Below, one piece after another: positions 1 through 11,610 of a stretch of DNA of 64,000 nucleotides. This DNA comes from Heterobilharzia americana (Eukaryota; Platyhelminthes; Trematoda; Strigeidida; Schistosomatidae), in assembly GCA_944470555.2 (NCBI GenBank), contig OX104127.1:95752708-95816707 (forward strand), given 5' to 3'. Each line of letters begins with the position of its first letter. Position 1 is the stretch's first letter. The translations under genes and the position numbers were made by a program. The notes under the pieces were generated by a model that was not told where the DNA came from, did not search any database, and was given only the letters and a program-made list of their open reading frames with translations.

Positions 1-38
1 CCACACGTACGCTTGTACTCACAAAAAGGGTTACTTAC

Positions 39-276
39 TGTCAACATCTCTTTTAGGTAGTGAATTCCAAAATGGAAGATTAACCAGCTCTTGAGCGATA
101 TACTGACCAAAATGTGGACTTAAGGGATCTCGATCAAGAGTGTCCAGACTGGGAATAAAAATACAAGCTTCATATGGGTCTGACGTAAGAAGTTTTGAAT
201 TGCGTAGAGCTGTAAGGATTTTTTGGTAGGTTAAAGATGGACTAGGTTGTTTTGATGATCGTGGGTACACATAAAC
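39..276 (-). CDS. EXT1: EXT1-like exon 3 (start of exostosin/GT47 domain)
   Basis: This exon has 79 codons plus one base between a TTCTGTAG acceptor (AG at 278-277) and a GTAAGT donor (GT at 38-37). The peptide starts VYVYP, then has LTSDPYEACIFIPSLDTLDRD and ends near LPFWNSLPKRDVDS. TSDP-ACxF and LDTLDRD-LSP are conserved positions of the EXT1 GT47 domain. The next exon lies outside the window. Confidence 0.88.
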
Positions 277-1751
277 CTACAGAAGTAAACATTCAAAAAT
301 ATACTAGTTTCAATTAAAAAAACCCAGTAAGCTCTATGTGAACACTGAATATATATTGCATCGATATACATCAGCAAAGTTTACTGAGTGAGTTATTTGA
401 TACCGTCTGTCTCTAAAACTCAGTAACTAAAGTTAGACTTGAACCTATGAAGTAGTGGTCAAAATCTTTTTTCTCAACGGCTTGTAGGCAAACAAACTGT
501 TTTATTGTCACAGGTAAGGCCGACATCAACATTCAGTTTCTTAAATCTTTATTTAACCTCAGCAGTTTCCATGTTCATTCTGACCTATAAAAATGTGTTT
601 TTATTTATCAAATTATATGCATCTTTTGAGGATGATTGTAGCTGAAGAGAATCCCTAAAATAAAATGAATTCATATGTATTCATTCATCTACAGAAAAAT
701 ACCAAGCTATAACTGCAAGCTGTGTGTGCGATGGGGGCACTGTGACATTTACCTATTAAGTGCACTAGGGGAAATGGTTGAAGTCTATAATATAGTTCAC
801 AACTTTATACAGTCGACTTACTACGGTCGAAAGCCGGCTATGTCCAAAGTATAGCTGAATGCATATTAAGTAACCAATCTTAGTTAACCATAGACTTATC
901 AAAGATATCGTCATTTCAGAATACTGATGCAATAAAACAATTACTTCCACACAAAAATGCAGTCAAGAGAAAATGTGAATATGAAATCCACCTCTTCAAA
1001 TCTTTACGTCACATAGCTATGAAACAACAACAATATGGAACGCGAAATACATGGATGCAATTTTTAGTTAGAAATGCAGTTACAAAACCAAGATATGCCA
1101 CTTTTTGTCAACCACCTACTACCTTCCACGATGCAGATGATTCAAAAAACTTTTCATGGATTTATAAAAAAACGGAGATAAATCAATACAAGTTTTGAAT
1201 GTAATTAGTCATTACAGTCACACGAGATAATAACACTTAAAACTGAAACTACTAATAACAGTATATACGGATAAAAATGAATGTACCGTAGTCGAATCAG
1301 CTATCCAGTAGTAACCGCAATAACTGTTAGGTCCCTAGTCCCCATCAAGGTCAATCGAATATATTTACGATGTGGTTGCCAAGTTATATGTACAAACAAC
1401 TTTAAAAATCACAGAAATAATAAAAAAGAAGGATTAGAATAAATACTGTTGCTCACCTTGAAATCACGTTGGCAGAGAGTGTAATCAAAACAGGTGTCCA
1501 TACGACAGTTATGTTTGTCAATATCACTGTGTGAAGACTTTTCATCAGAAGTTTCTTTGTACAGAATCTCCAACCAATTTTGTTTATTAGCAACATTATC
1601 ATCAAAAAAAACCTTCTTATTAGCTTCTCTTCTAATAAAGGTGTCTTTTTCGAATACATTTACAAGACATAAAAATAAGATACTCGCCAAAAAACGATGC
1701 TAAAATCGCTGAAAAGATGAACAAAAATACCCAACGACGCCAAGTGTTCAT
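39..1751 (-). CDS. EXT1: Exostosin-1-like glycosyltransferase gene, first three exons (partial)
   Basis: EXT1 is a Golgi type II membrane glycosyltransferase that, with EXT2, polymerises heparan sulfate. Three exons are modelled on the minus strand: 1751-1731, 1699-1457 and 276-39, joined in phase 0 and phase 0, with the last exon ending in phase 1. The joined product is about 181 residues: a short basic N-terminus (MNTWRRW), a hydrophobic anchor (ASILFLCLVNVF), a stem, then the family hallmarks CRMDTCFDYTLC, FKVYVYP (created by the exon 2/3 join) and LDTLDRDPLSP. The LDTLDRD-LSP signature points to EXT1 rather than EXT2. The remaining catalytic domains (GT47, GT64) lie beyond the left edge. 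The assignment rests on remembered family motifs, not a search. Exon 1 is the least certain part. Confidence 0.85.
277..1456 (-). other. EXT1-like intron 2, no recognised element
   Basis: This is a 1180-bp AT-rich intron between a GTGAGC donor and a TGTAG acceptor. I see no retroelement coding motif in it. Confidence 0.7.
1457..1699 (-). CDS. EXT1: EXT1-like exon 2 (membrane anchor, stem and Cys-rich motif)
   Basis: This exon has 81 codons and begins after a TTTTAG acceptor. It encodes a hydrophobic segment, a polar stem rich in Lys, Asp and Ser, and the cysteine motif NCRMDTCFDYTLC near the end. It stops at DFK before a GTGAGC donor (GT at 1456-1455). The cysteine motif just before FKVYVYP is the most diagnostic feature of the exostosin N-terminal region. 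Confidence 0.85.
1731..1751 (-). CDS. EXT1: EXT1-like exon 1 (start codon, 7 codons)
   Basis: ATG at 1751-1749 gives MNTWRRW, followed by a GTATTT donor at 1730. The intron would be only 31 bp (1730-1700) and end in TTTTAG. Splicing it out keeps phase 0 and places a short basic cytosolic tail directly before the hydrophobic anchor, as expected for a type II Golgi enzyme. Without the splice, the ATG frame does not connect to exon 2, whose own frame is closed by a TAG immediately upstream. Alternative: exon 2 is reached from a more distant first exon. A cDNA would decide. Confidence 0.5.
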
Positions 1752-3249
1752 GGGAATGCAAAAACGGCAGACCTCATCTAAATAATTTACTTCTTAGATT
1801 CAAAACGGTTTGTTAAGTAGTTCAGGCCATTTGTTGTAAATCTATGAAACAAAAAACACATTTGAGATGATATTGAAAAACCTGATAATGTAATTACTAA
1901 ACGGTCCAACAGAAATAATTCTAACAAACACTTTTTAAAAACAAAGATTTTAAATGACGAAAACTTGACAATCAGGTAGATGTCTTAGAGAAAAATATAA
2001 AATACTTTGTAAGTCAGATCGCAGACCAGAACACGATAGTTAGTTGTACTTACTTATCATATGAAACAAGCAGTGATGTACTGACTGGTGAGCTTGTAAC
2101 ATGAATATTGATTTCACCAGACAAACAGAACTACATTGAACCTTCGAGGAAAATGAATCAATCCAAGCTGCTACACTTCAAAATAACCAAAATAAGCAAC
2201 AGAAATAGAAACTTAGCAAAATAAATAAAAAAGATGAGGGAGAAGAGAGAACACTAGAACGAAAGTGAACAGAAGCGCTCGAAATTTGAAAGACGTTAGA
2301 AAGTGTGTAAAACTACACCACTTTGACCAATTTCGAGCCATTTCACCAGAAGTTCTCAAGAAGTGACTCTTTGCATCTCGACGACTTCAAACAAGTAGCC
2401 CACACAGCTCTGTACGTACATGTAGGAATTATTGATCAAACATCAGAAGTACAAGAATTCCTCTAAGCTCACTTTAGAAGTTTCGGACAAAACCCTAAAA
2501 AGTATTAGGGAATACCTAGGGATGCACAATATCTTCTGCACGAAGCCGTAAAAATTAAGTTGAGAAATCGTGGCTTGTCACTTTAATGTGTGCTAGAGTG
2601 GTCCGTGAAGTCACTTAAAGTATTGTAGAGAAAGACATTTTTCGGCCGTGCTATTTTGCTAATAAGCTGCAATTAGCTGATTTCGGTGGCTATTCCTAAA
2701 CCTACGATAGTGTCTACGCGTAGTCGATATCAAACCGGTGGACACCCTGAAGAACCGAAAGCCACACTTATAGCACTGCAAACGTCGATCAAACAGAGAG
2801 TGGCAGTGAAATCAACTGCAAGAATAGCTGTCGCTAACTATTTTGTCAAGTAGATAAGAAATAATGACTTGAAACCAATTTCGGTGGGAGTGGGTGGAGA
2901 AGTGGGGAAATTCAGGAAAATGCTACAACCAATCCTTATCTACTGTGGAGTGCATACTTCCTAGAATTTCCCCAAACTAAAAAGAATTGCGCATACGTCC
3001 TCGAAATTTACCAAACCCTCCCAAAATCATTTGATTGCGAAAACTGATACCTACTTGAAACTTTGGTAAGCAAAATAAAAATGCTTTAAAAAGAATGTGA
3101 AAACCTTCGAAACAATTTTTAAGAGGAACTAACATAAACTATAGCTCGGTTACGTCTAGCCTCAAGCAAATTCTTCTTCAAAGGCTTTCAAAGACGTATG
3201 AGGGACTCTTTATATAATGGTCGTCTATATATAATCGCCAACATTCTTT
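1752..3249. other. Intergenic region upstream of the EXT1-like gene
   Basis: This region should hold the EXT1 promoter and 5' UTR. It is AT-rich and has no long open frame. I cannot point to a credible TATA box or initiator. The part nearest 3240 may be decayed downstream sequence of the CR1-like fragment that follows, but no reverse transcriptase motif is legible. Confidence 0.4.
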
Positions 3250-4240
3250 AGAAAGGTCGTCAGGTTATCACCAGGGGGTCAATTCATAGGTCCGAAATTT
3301 GAGCGCAAGAGATACGTGGTCACTACTCACCGGCGGTGGGTGCTGGAGGTTGGTGACATTAAGATAGTGAGCGAAGGCTAGGTTCAACAGTGAAGATTCA
3401 TGCTCTAGAGCAAAGCACATAGGTACAAATACATTTTGTACTAAAGCACACTCGGATGTAGTCAGTTGCAGCTCAATTTCGAAACAGCTACATAGACATC
3501 CAGTTGTGAATTCTTTCCAGTTAACATAATGAGCACTCAGGCTTCCCACTGTTAAGCACCTATTGCCAGCTCCCCTCTTGTGCAGGTTGTTTCGTACGAA
3601 GTCATCCGCCTGGGTGTTAGGACCAAAATGAATCCTACAGTAACAGTGACTTGCCTCGGCTTGATATCGCAACATGCAACTTCACATGTTACTAGTGTGG
3701 GCTTCGGACGCCGTCAAAAACACTTTAACATCTTCCCAAATATATAATGTTATGCCACCGCCCTTACGGTCAGTGACTCTATCCTTTCTTATGCAGGTAA
3801 ATCGTAGCGTAACTAATGTAACGTCCACGCCTTCTAATAACCATGTTTCTATTATTGCTGACACATCAGGATTTAGGTCTTCGACTAAATCTCTTAATTC
3901 GGATACTTTATTCCTGAGGCTACGAGATTTGACGGTACACCTTTGTGTTACCTGGGCATTCGTCCGAATTATAAACAGTGACCTCTGCAACATTGGTTGC
4001 CGAGACCTCGCCACCCGAAAACCCAGCATTTTTAGGCTTTTTTCCTGTTAGGCCTTCAGTTTGGATACAACTTCCTTTCTCCTTATCCTGTTCTGAAGTG
4101 ATGAGTCAAGATGTAATTGTATTCTCTTTTCCCTAAGCTTATGTGCATCCCTGAGAACAATACCACGTTCGTCAGGAGTACCCAGCACAATCTTCACGAG
4201 ACTCCGTGCACTATCAACTTTCCTGCTTCCCACTTACCTA
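3250..4240 (-). pseudogene. CR1/jockey-like retroelement fragment: end of ORF1 and endonuclease of ORF2
   Basis: Read on the minus strand from 4240 down, the first piece is Lys/Arg-rich with KLREKRIQLHLD and resembles the C-terminus of a CR1 ORF1. It is followed by an AP-endonuclease domain in shifted frames: SLRNKVSELRDLVEDLNPDV, then ETWLLEG, DRKGGG with LYI, HYVNWKE, and SSDHVSLALKF near the end. The ETWL, GGG and SDH motifs are endonuclease landmarks. Reverse transcriptase is not readable downstream, so the copy is 3'-truncated or decayed. Several frameshifts and stops show it is inactive. Confidence 0.75.
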
Positions 4241-5790
4241 ACCAACTAATACTTTACCTCTATCCCGTACATCAGAAGATTACTGGTAGGGCAGGATATG
4301 ACGTGCGACAACTTGTGGATGCAAGTAAACACGAAACTTGTTAGGTTAGTGAGTCGCCCACTTATGTAAGTACGTCTCTCGTAGCATCCAATTGGAGCAC
4401 ATAGTTCATTGTCGCAGGACTCCTGAGCAGCGGGAACACTAACATGCTCCGTGAACTACAAAGGCCCACCGCCATCTTCCTGCAAACATACCAAACACTG
4501 GTTCCACATTTTGGACGTCTTTGGAGGCCTTTTGCTTGCCCTGTTAGCGTTACCACTGTCCTTGACGGCCGAAGACGAAGTCAATGGGTTGCTCCTCTAG
4601 CGCCCGGACATCGCCCACTGCCCATAAAGCACTGTGAAGGCATTCTCCATCCTCACAATGAATAGGCAATTTGGTCTACCTTAAACACCTCGTACGTCCA
4701 CATGAAACCAAGGGGTAACATGGGTGCACGGTACAACTTCCGGATCCGTATCGTCTTCTCAGAACCGTTCCTGTTTAGCAACACACCACCTGTATAAACT
4801 GAAACGTATCACACTGTTTTCAGACACTGAGGAGAGTCAAACGTATCCAATCATAGGCCTCAGTATCCCTGTCATCATACTGATGTTTGAACAGTGTAAT
4901 TTCACTTATTCTGGACCACGGTATCGGTATTTTCATCCAACCAAGTATGCATTTTACGGATGCGTAATTCAAATACATTCGTTTTATTTTAATCCAAACA
5001 CTACCCTTCTTAGTGGAACCATGTGTTACCAAATTGTATAGGTGTGATAACATCAGACTGACCCAATCAATCTGTTCACAAAGACATCCAGAACTTTTTT
5101 CAGGTACGTGTAACTTCTTCAGAAAGCCAGACTGTTTTATGGAACACAATTTCTCTAATTGTTGAATGTCTAGAGTTGACCTGAATTTATCGTTTGGTTC
5201 GAGCCGACCATATTTCTTGATTTTGACACTCTAGAAACAGTTTATGTGGTGAAAAGAACAGATTTTCACAGTCATAACGTAGCTTGTTCCATTTTTATGA
5301 GCCAGTTTACAGTAGGTCTCGTCCTTTTGTATTCCTGGCTCTAATCCCTATATGTGCTCGCCTTTGTAGTAGATCACTAATTTATCCAGAACTTTTGTGT
5401 CTACATATCTGAATGCATTGCACCGACCGACGGTTTTAAAGAATACGAATGGTAGACGCCGGTTCTCGACATCCAGCTTTACTTACGAAGTCACGCTCTG
5501 AGTACGTCTCAGTTTCGTCGTATGTTTCTTCTTAGTTAAACAGCTTCATAGTATCGCCAGGGAAACATGATTACCAGGTTACTTATCCAGTAGTATGATA
5601 CTACTGTTTCATTTGCCTCCTTAAAGCCTTTACCATATAGGGTCTCGTACAGCTCGTTACTACACACACTACCCAATTCTTCCATCGATCCTACGTGGCA
5701 TTCTGCCGCCACATAATGCATACATCGTTTAAAACTGTCATTTAGTTTTATGGTTCCCAGCATTGTGTCCGACAACTAATAGTCTATACA
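4241..5790. other. Unassigned intergenic sequence
   Basis: Open stretches of 60 to 109 codons occur on both strands (for example minus 5149-4820 and plus 4724-5041), but none shows a motif I recognise or convincing splice sites. It is probably decayed repeat. Confidence 0.35.
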
Positions 5791-5950
5791 TATAAGAAAA
5801 TTGTGGAACTACCTTCCTAAAGTTGTCACAGCTCCTACTGATGCTTTCAAGATGAGGTTAAATGCACAAAAGCAGTCCCGTGGTACAGACGAAGCTACCT
5901 GTCGTCCTAAAGACGATGGAGATGAACAAATAATACCATGACAGCTAGTA
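5791..5950 (+). pseudogene. CR1/jockey-like ORF2 C-terminal remnant
   Basis: A plus-strand frame reads LWNYLPKVVTAPTDAFKMRL and then a polar tail to a stop near 5940. WN-LP-VV-AP-FK-RL is the usual C-terminal end of CR1/jockey ORF2 proteins in flatworms. The upstream reverse transcriptase is not legible. Confidence 0.55.
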
Positions 5951-6302
5951 AATAGAGTGACTGACTGAGTGATAAATTAAATGTTCGGGTTATTTTGTAG
6001 GTCAATAGTTAGCAAAGATAAGATAATACAATATCATTGTGCACCACAAATCAAATAAACAAATATAATGTGGGATTACATCCTATCCCAGCGTCCAACT
6101 TTTACGCTTATATTTGGCTGTAGAGTAAATAATCTTAAAGATCAGATCTCAACATGTAGCTGGAGTAGGAAATCCACAAAATTCTAACGATGATCTTACT
6201 GAACAACCAAGTCATAGAAAAACTAGGAAAGTATGAGGAAAAGTAATATAAGGCGGTTGGGAAATATTTAAGCTGCTAAAATCGGTCATCATTTTCCCCA
6301 GG

Positions 6303-6713
6303 GTGCAAGACCAGCCGAAGTATCGTCAACATTTAGCAGCTGGTCCACTGAAACCCAAAACCATGATCGTACATGGAATACCTGAAATGGTGACCGGTAC
6401 CCCAGGTGATAAATACACCCATGATGTCCGACAATGGGAGTGGTTATCAGCTCGGATGGAGCTGAGTGGGGTCGCAGCTGGGGCAATTAGCAGACTGCCA
6501 TGCCCCCTGCATCTGACAACCATGACTTCAACTAGACTAATGGCTGTCAACTTCGAATTCCCAGAAGTACTCACCAGAGTGGTAGAGACGTGGTACAAAG
6601 TCAAGAGCACCATAAGCAGTAACGTTCGCTGCTGTGAAAGCAGACCGAGAACAATGCGGCAACAGCAGACAGCAGTTACTCCCTGTTCTCAGGCCGCCGT
6701 AACCCTAAACTGA
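6303..6713 (+). pseudogene. ORF1-like fragment of the CR1-like element
   Basis: This open frame contains IVHGIPE and ISRLP, a layout like the RRM-type nucleic-acid-binding ORF1 of CR1/jockey elements (a hydrophobic strand plus G-I-P-E, then a spacer and RLP/RLG). The last 70 codons recur unchanged on the opposite strand at 11451-11239. The assignment to ORF1 is by position and motif shape only. Confidence 0.5.
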
Positions 6714-9700
6714 AACGTAGAGTCATGCTGGCAACCTCTACCCAACACCGAGTGTACTAATCGACCCGGGAAAAAACTTAACTGGGCCAGCTCCACTGGA
6801 ACTGGCCAGTTAGTAGGAACCCTCACACCGAAACCTGTGCCACTAGTTAACCCAGAGACATCTCACGCCATGACGAGCACTTCCAGCTGTCTTTACAGCA
6901 ACGCGGGAGGACTCCGAAGTAAAATGTCAGAGCTCCGATCCCTCTGTTTCGACCCTGTCCCGAAAATCATGATCCTGACAGAAACACGGTTATCACCAGA
7001 CATACGTGACACTGAAGTTAACATAGACAACATGATTCTGTTCAGGAGAGAGAGAACTTAGGGAAGGAGGGGAGGGTTGCAATATACGTGAACAGGTGGT
7101 TCAGAAGTGAACAAACCACTGAAAAAGTACTGACAGAGCTCCCAGACTCTATCTGGTGTCACTTCACGGTCAAACACACCAAATTCCTAGTTGGAGGAAT
7201 CTATAGGTCCCCTAATAGCTCCTTGGAACACAACCAAAACTACTCCAAGTAATATCCACAGTGTCAACTATATGGTACGACCTGATCGTAATAGCTGGCG
7301 ACTTCAAAGCCCCAACCCTCAGCCTATAGCAAGGCAGCACGACTCCGAGCCGGAAGTTCGACTGTTACCTGCTAAATGCCATCTAAATGGCTGGACTGCA
7401 GGGAAAAATCAGCGACAACACCCGCTGGGGGTCAAATGGTAGACCATTTAAACTGGGTTACCTACTGACTAGTGATCACCTTCTGGTTGAAAACGTTCGG
7501 GTACAAACTCCTCTTGGAAGCAGCGATCACGCTATGGTAGTGTTCGATCTGGTAATCAGTGAACAATTATCGTGGGAGGGACCTCGCCCCTTAGAACAGG
7601 GCAAACTACGAAGGTATGAACAAAAGCCTATCAAGAGCTCCGTAGCCAGTGGATCGATGTTCCTTATCGGTCGACCAACACTGGGAACTGGTAAAAAACA
7701 TCATTAAGGCGGCCATCTCGCAAAACGTCCCCTTGGCGGTAACAACACCCAGAAAGCGAACCTTATGGTTAAAACGAGGCACATATGGAGACTCTCCAGA
7801 GAACAGGATGACCATGACGCATACATGGCACTACGTAGTCGAAGGAACATCAGGGTGCGGTGAAACAGGAGGTTATTCCAGTCCAACTTCGCCAAGAGGC
7901 TTGAGGTAAACCCCAAAAACCTATACCGATTCATGGCAAAGAGAAAATCGACAAGCTAAGGAGCATGCTTCGTAAAAAGTCCGAACGGAGAAAACCTCTG
8001 TGGACAGGAGATCGCCAAAATGTTGAGCACCACATTTAACACACCGCTCAAAATTCCATCAGAAAAGTACGTATACTAACCGCCCGAACAGCCCCTAACG
8101 TTATCCGACGCTGCGGAGTTACACGAAATACAGATAACTCGCGCTGTTGTTTTCGACAAGCCATCAAAGCTGAGAGCGGGAAAATTCCCAGGGTGCGACG
8201 ACATTCGCCTATCTGTGTCGAAAGAATGTGTGAGTACGCCAAGTGGCCGACTCTGCAATCTCTTCCAACACTCCTTGGATGAGCAAAAGCTCCCAGGAGA
8301 GTGGAAACGGTCTATCCCTTCTCCCATCTTCAAAGGAGAAGACGGGCAGAATCCCAACTGTTATAGACCCGTAGCACTCCTACCAGTAATATCAAAAGTT
8401 ATGGAAAGTGTGGTAGACGACTGAATCAGAGAATATCCGGACAAAAAACAAGCACTCAGTGACGCTCAACATGGCTTCAGAAAGGGTAGGTCCTGTGTCT
8501 CCAATCCCCTGACGGCCCATGATAACTTGACAGTATACCAGGGTATCAAGGCCCCGGTCTACGCAATATTTCTGGATTTCACCAAAGCCTTTGACACTGT
8601 CTCACACACAATCCTAATACATAAAGTAGCTGGGTTAGGTATACGTAGCCAGGTGCTATCGTGGCTACAGAACTACTTAGGCAATGGGGAGCTCTGCACG
8701 AAAATCAACAGGGTCTACTCAACTTGGAGAACATCCTCATCCGGTGTCTCACAAGGAGCAATCCTGGGTCCACTGTTGTTCCTACTGTTCGTGAATGACC
8801 TGTCGCTACATATCAGCTCTCCGATTCTCCTATACGCTGATGACGTCAAGTTGTGGAGGATAATAACTTGCGACGCGGAATCGAAAGCATTACAGAACGA
8901 CCTCAAAACGCTAGAGGAGTGGGGAACTAATAACGAACTGGCATTTAACCTGGGGAAGTGCCGGCCCGTGTTTTTCCGCACTCCTGATCCCCAGAAAGTA
9001 TTCTACTATCTCTGTGCTTCACGTCTGTGCCATACCACAGTAGAAAAAGACTTGGGTTTAACGGTGACAGGGAAACTGGACACAAGTTCCAATTACCCAG
9101 TTGATGCCTCATAAGCATATGGTGTACTACACTTTGTGCATAGACAACTGAATGCCCTCACACCAGAGCTGTTTCTGAAACTCTACAAGACTTACATACG
9201 ACCCCACTCAGAGGTCCATAACGTCTTCGCTCCACCACGACTGAAAAGAGGAACGAATCTACTGGAGAAAGTTCAGAAGCAAGCCACAAAAGTTGTTGGG
9301 ATGCAACCGAACCCATATGAGGATAGACTGAAAGACCTAGGCCTATACTCTCTTAGTTACCGAAGGGTATGAGGTTACTTGATAATGGCTTACAAAATAC
9401 TGAATAACCTAAGTCACCCGAACAGAGAAATACTACCGAGTGGCCACTATGGTGATCCTCGTGGAAACCCTAAGAGGATAGCCCACCAAAGGTCAAAAAC
9501 TCTTGTGCGTTCACACTTCTCCCTCTGGGCACTGGAATGCATTACCAGCAGAAGTAGTCTCCAACCTGCACGTTGAAAGTTTCAAGAAGAGGCTAGACAG
9601 TCACGCAAAGACCCACAGTTTACCCACATATAGCTGGAACATGAACTAAACAGAAGAAATCAACTGATGTCAAGCCACCCCAACTATTCTAACTCTACAA

Positions 9701-9720
9701 ACAGTTTTCTTTCTGTTGTA
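6333..9720 (+). mobile_element. CR1/jockey-like non-LTR retrotransposon, near full length, inactive
   Basis: Order on the plus strand: an ORF1-like piece (to 6713), endonuclease (6837 to about 7550), linker, reverse transcriptase (about 8215-9114) and C-terminal domain (9136-9640). The endonuclease shows ETRL, GGL/GGG at the 7060 frameshift, AGDFKAP near 7290-7310, and SSDHAMVVFDL near 7520. The reverse transcriptase shows CYRPVALLPVISK, LDFTKAFD, GAILGPLLF and the catalytic YADD. The C-terminus ends in VESFKKRLDSHAKT-like sequence. Frameshifts near 7060, 7300 and 7640 and a stop at 8422 make it non-functional. No ORF1 start or poly(A) tail is clear. It is repeated in inverted orientation at 10497-11610. 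Confidence 0.85.
8527..9114 (+). pseudogene. Reverse transcriptase palm of the CR1-like element
   Basis: This 195-codon open frame holds FLDFTKAFDTVSH (motif A), SGVSQGAILGPLLF (motif B) and LLYADDVKLW (motif C, YADD intact). It is uninterrupted, but its context is broken upstream by a TGA at 8422 and downstream by a TAA at 9112. The same 195-residue translation occurs on the minus strand at 11107-10520, so one copy is a recent duplicate of the other. Confidence 0.85.
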
Positions 9721-10028
9721 GCCATTTAAGCCCATTTCATCCCTTCCACTTGCCATGAGTTAGTCCTTCATATCTTCGCACCCCTCCTCGCCTTACTTGG
9801 GTGTAAGTTGATTACTCAGTTAGTTGACTTTTTTTTTCTCCCCTTTTACTCAGACAAATTCACCTTACTAGGTTTTCCCTTCATTATCCCTAACCCTCTC
9901 TAGTGACCAGTCCAAATAACTGTCTGGCAACTCGACATCTGAAGGAGCCAACCGCACCACAGTCCAAGGCAAACAAACCGTTACTTAACTTCCTGTTCTG
10001 TAAATCAGAGCTTTAGCAGACGCGTGAC

Positions 10029-10119
10029 TGGATCTAATGCATCGGAATCTGCGAAAGACTTGGAACCGTTCCACAAGACCAGGAAGCGAGCAAGAAGAAA
10101 TCAACTGATTTACACAAGG
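10029..10119 (+). repeat. Left arm of a 91-bp inverted repeat
   Basis: The sequence from CTGGATCT to GATTTACACAAG is repeated as its reverse complement at 10401-10490 with roughly 10 mismatches. It lies 3' of the plus-strand CR1-like copy, and its partner lies 3' of the minus-strand copy. It therefore marks the inner part of a tail-to-tail inverted duplication. Confidence 0.8.
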
Positions 10120-10400
10120 TCATTAAAATACATTGGATGTTGCATTATTGATGCTATAGCATGCTTAATCTTTGCATACCTACAGTGTAGTAACTGTAAC
10201 CTATTCTGTCTCCTAACCTTCGCATTATTATATCTATACACACTTTTGATCCTATTTGTGTGACATTTTACAACAATGTGCAAATGTTTGGTTACAACTA
10301 TGCATTTATATTGGAAAAGCATCCGCAACAGTTAAAACAGAGTGGTTAAGCAGTTCACAATTCCGCACAATCCAATATCCAATATCTGTTAAGCGAGCTT
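10120..10400. other. Centre of the tail-to-tail inverted repeat
   Basis: This 281-bp AT-rich spacer lies between the two 91-bp arms. It has no coding signal or element that I recognise. It is the symmetry centre of the 6.3-11.6 kb structure. Confidence 0.6.
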
Positions 10401-10490
10401 GTGTAAATCAGTTGATTTCTTCTTGTTCGCTTCTTAGTCCTGTGGAACGGTTCTAAGTGTTTCGCAGATTCCTATGCAGTAGATCCAGCC
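10401..10490 (-). repeat. Right arm of the 91-bp inverted repeat
   Basis: This is the reverse complement of 10029-10119. It abuts the deleted minus-strand CR1-like copy that begins at about 10497. Confidence 0.8.
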
Positions 10491-10496
10491 ACAAGC

Positions 10497-11610
10497 ACAA
10501 AATGTATTACACCATATGCTTATGAGGCATCAACTGGGTAATTGGAACTTGTGTCCAGTTTCCCTGTCACCGTTAAACCCAAGTCTTTTTCTACTGTGGT
10601 ATGGCACAGACGTGAAGCACAGAGATAGTAGAATACTTTCTGGGGATCAGGAGTGCGGAAAAACACGGGCCGGCACTTCCCCAGGTTAAATGCCAGTTCG
10701 TTATTAGTTCCCCACTCCTCTAGCGTTTTGAGGTCGTTCTGTAATGCTTTCGATTCCGCGTCGCAAGTTATTATCCTCCACAACTTGACGTCATCAGCGT
10801 ATAGGAGAATCGGAGAGCTGATATGTAGCGACAGGTCATTCACGAACAGTAGGAACAACAGTGGACCCAGGATTGCTCCTTGTGAGACACCGGATGAGGA
10901 TGTTCTCCAAGTTGAGTAGACCCTGTTGATTTTCGTGCAGAGCTCCCCATTGCCTAAGTAGTTCTGTAGCCACGATAGCACCTGGCTACGTATACCTAAC
11001 CCAGCTACTTTATGTATTAGGATTGTGTGTGAGACAGTGTCAAAGGCTTTGGTGAAATCCAGAAATATTGCGTAGACCGGGGCCTTGATACCCTGGTATA
11101 CTGTCAAGTTATCATGGGCCGTCAGGGGATTGGAGACACAGGACCTGCCTTTCTTGTATAGCCGGCCCAGTTAAGTTTTTTCCCGGGTCGATTAGTACAC
11201 TCGGTGTTGGGTAGAGGTTGCCAGCATGACTCTACGTTTCAGTTTAGGGTTACGGCGGCCTGAGAACAGGGAGTAACTGCTGTCTGCTGTTGCCGCATTG
11301 TTCTCGGTCTGCTTTCACAGCAGCGAACGTTACTGCTTATGGTGCTCTTGACTTTGTACCACGTCTCTACCACTCTGGTGAGTACTTCTGGGAATTCGAA
11401 GTTGACAGCCATTAGTCTAGTTGAAGTCATGGTTGTCAGATGCAGGGGCATGGCAGTCTGCTAATTGCCCCAGCTGCGACCCCACTCAGCTCCATTCGAG
11501 CTGATAACCACTCCCATTGTCGGACATCATGGGTGTATTTATCACCTGGGGTACCGGTCACCATTTCAGGTATTCCATGTACGATCATGGTTATGGGTTT
11601 TGATTAATCA
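10497..11610 (-). mobile_element. Internally deleted minus-strand copy of the 6.33-9.72 kb CR1-like element
   Basis: Read on the minus strand, 11610-11158 matches the ORF1-like and following segment (about 6333-6795) and 11157-10497 matches the reverse transcriptase segment (about 8470-9139). The intervening 1.67 kb, including the endonuclease, is missing. The reverse transcriptase translation (11107-10520) and the ORF1-like tail (11451-11239) are identical to those of the plus copy, YADD included. At the outer edge (near 6333/11610) similarity fades rather than stopping sharply. Confidence 0.85.

Noticed and set aside
4724..5149. Overlapping open frames of 105 (plus) and 109 (minus) codons
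   Set aside because: No domain motif, no convincing splice sites, and both strands are open over the same bases, as expected by chance in AT-rich repeat-derived DNA.
5536..5775. 79-codon minus-strand frame with two Cys and several Trp/Tyr residues
   Set aside because: Looks peptide-like, but I recognise no family and find no splice context; it lies beside a plus-strand CR1 remnant.
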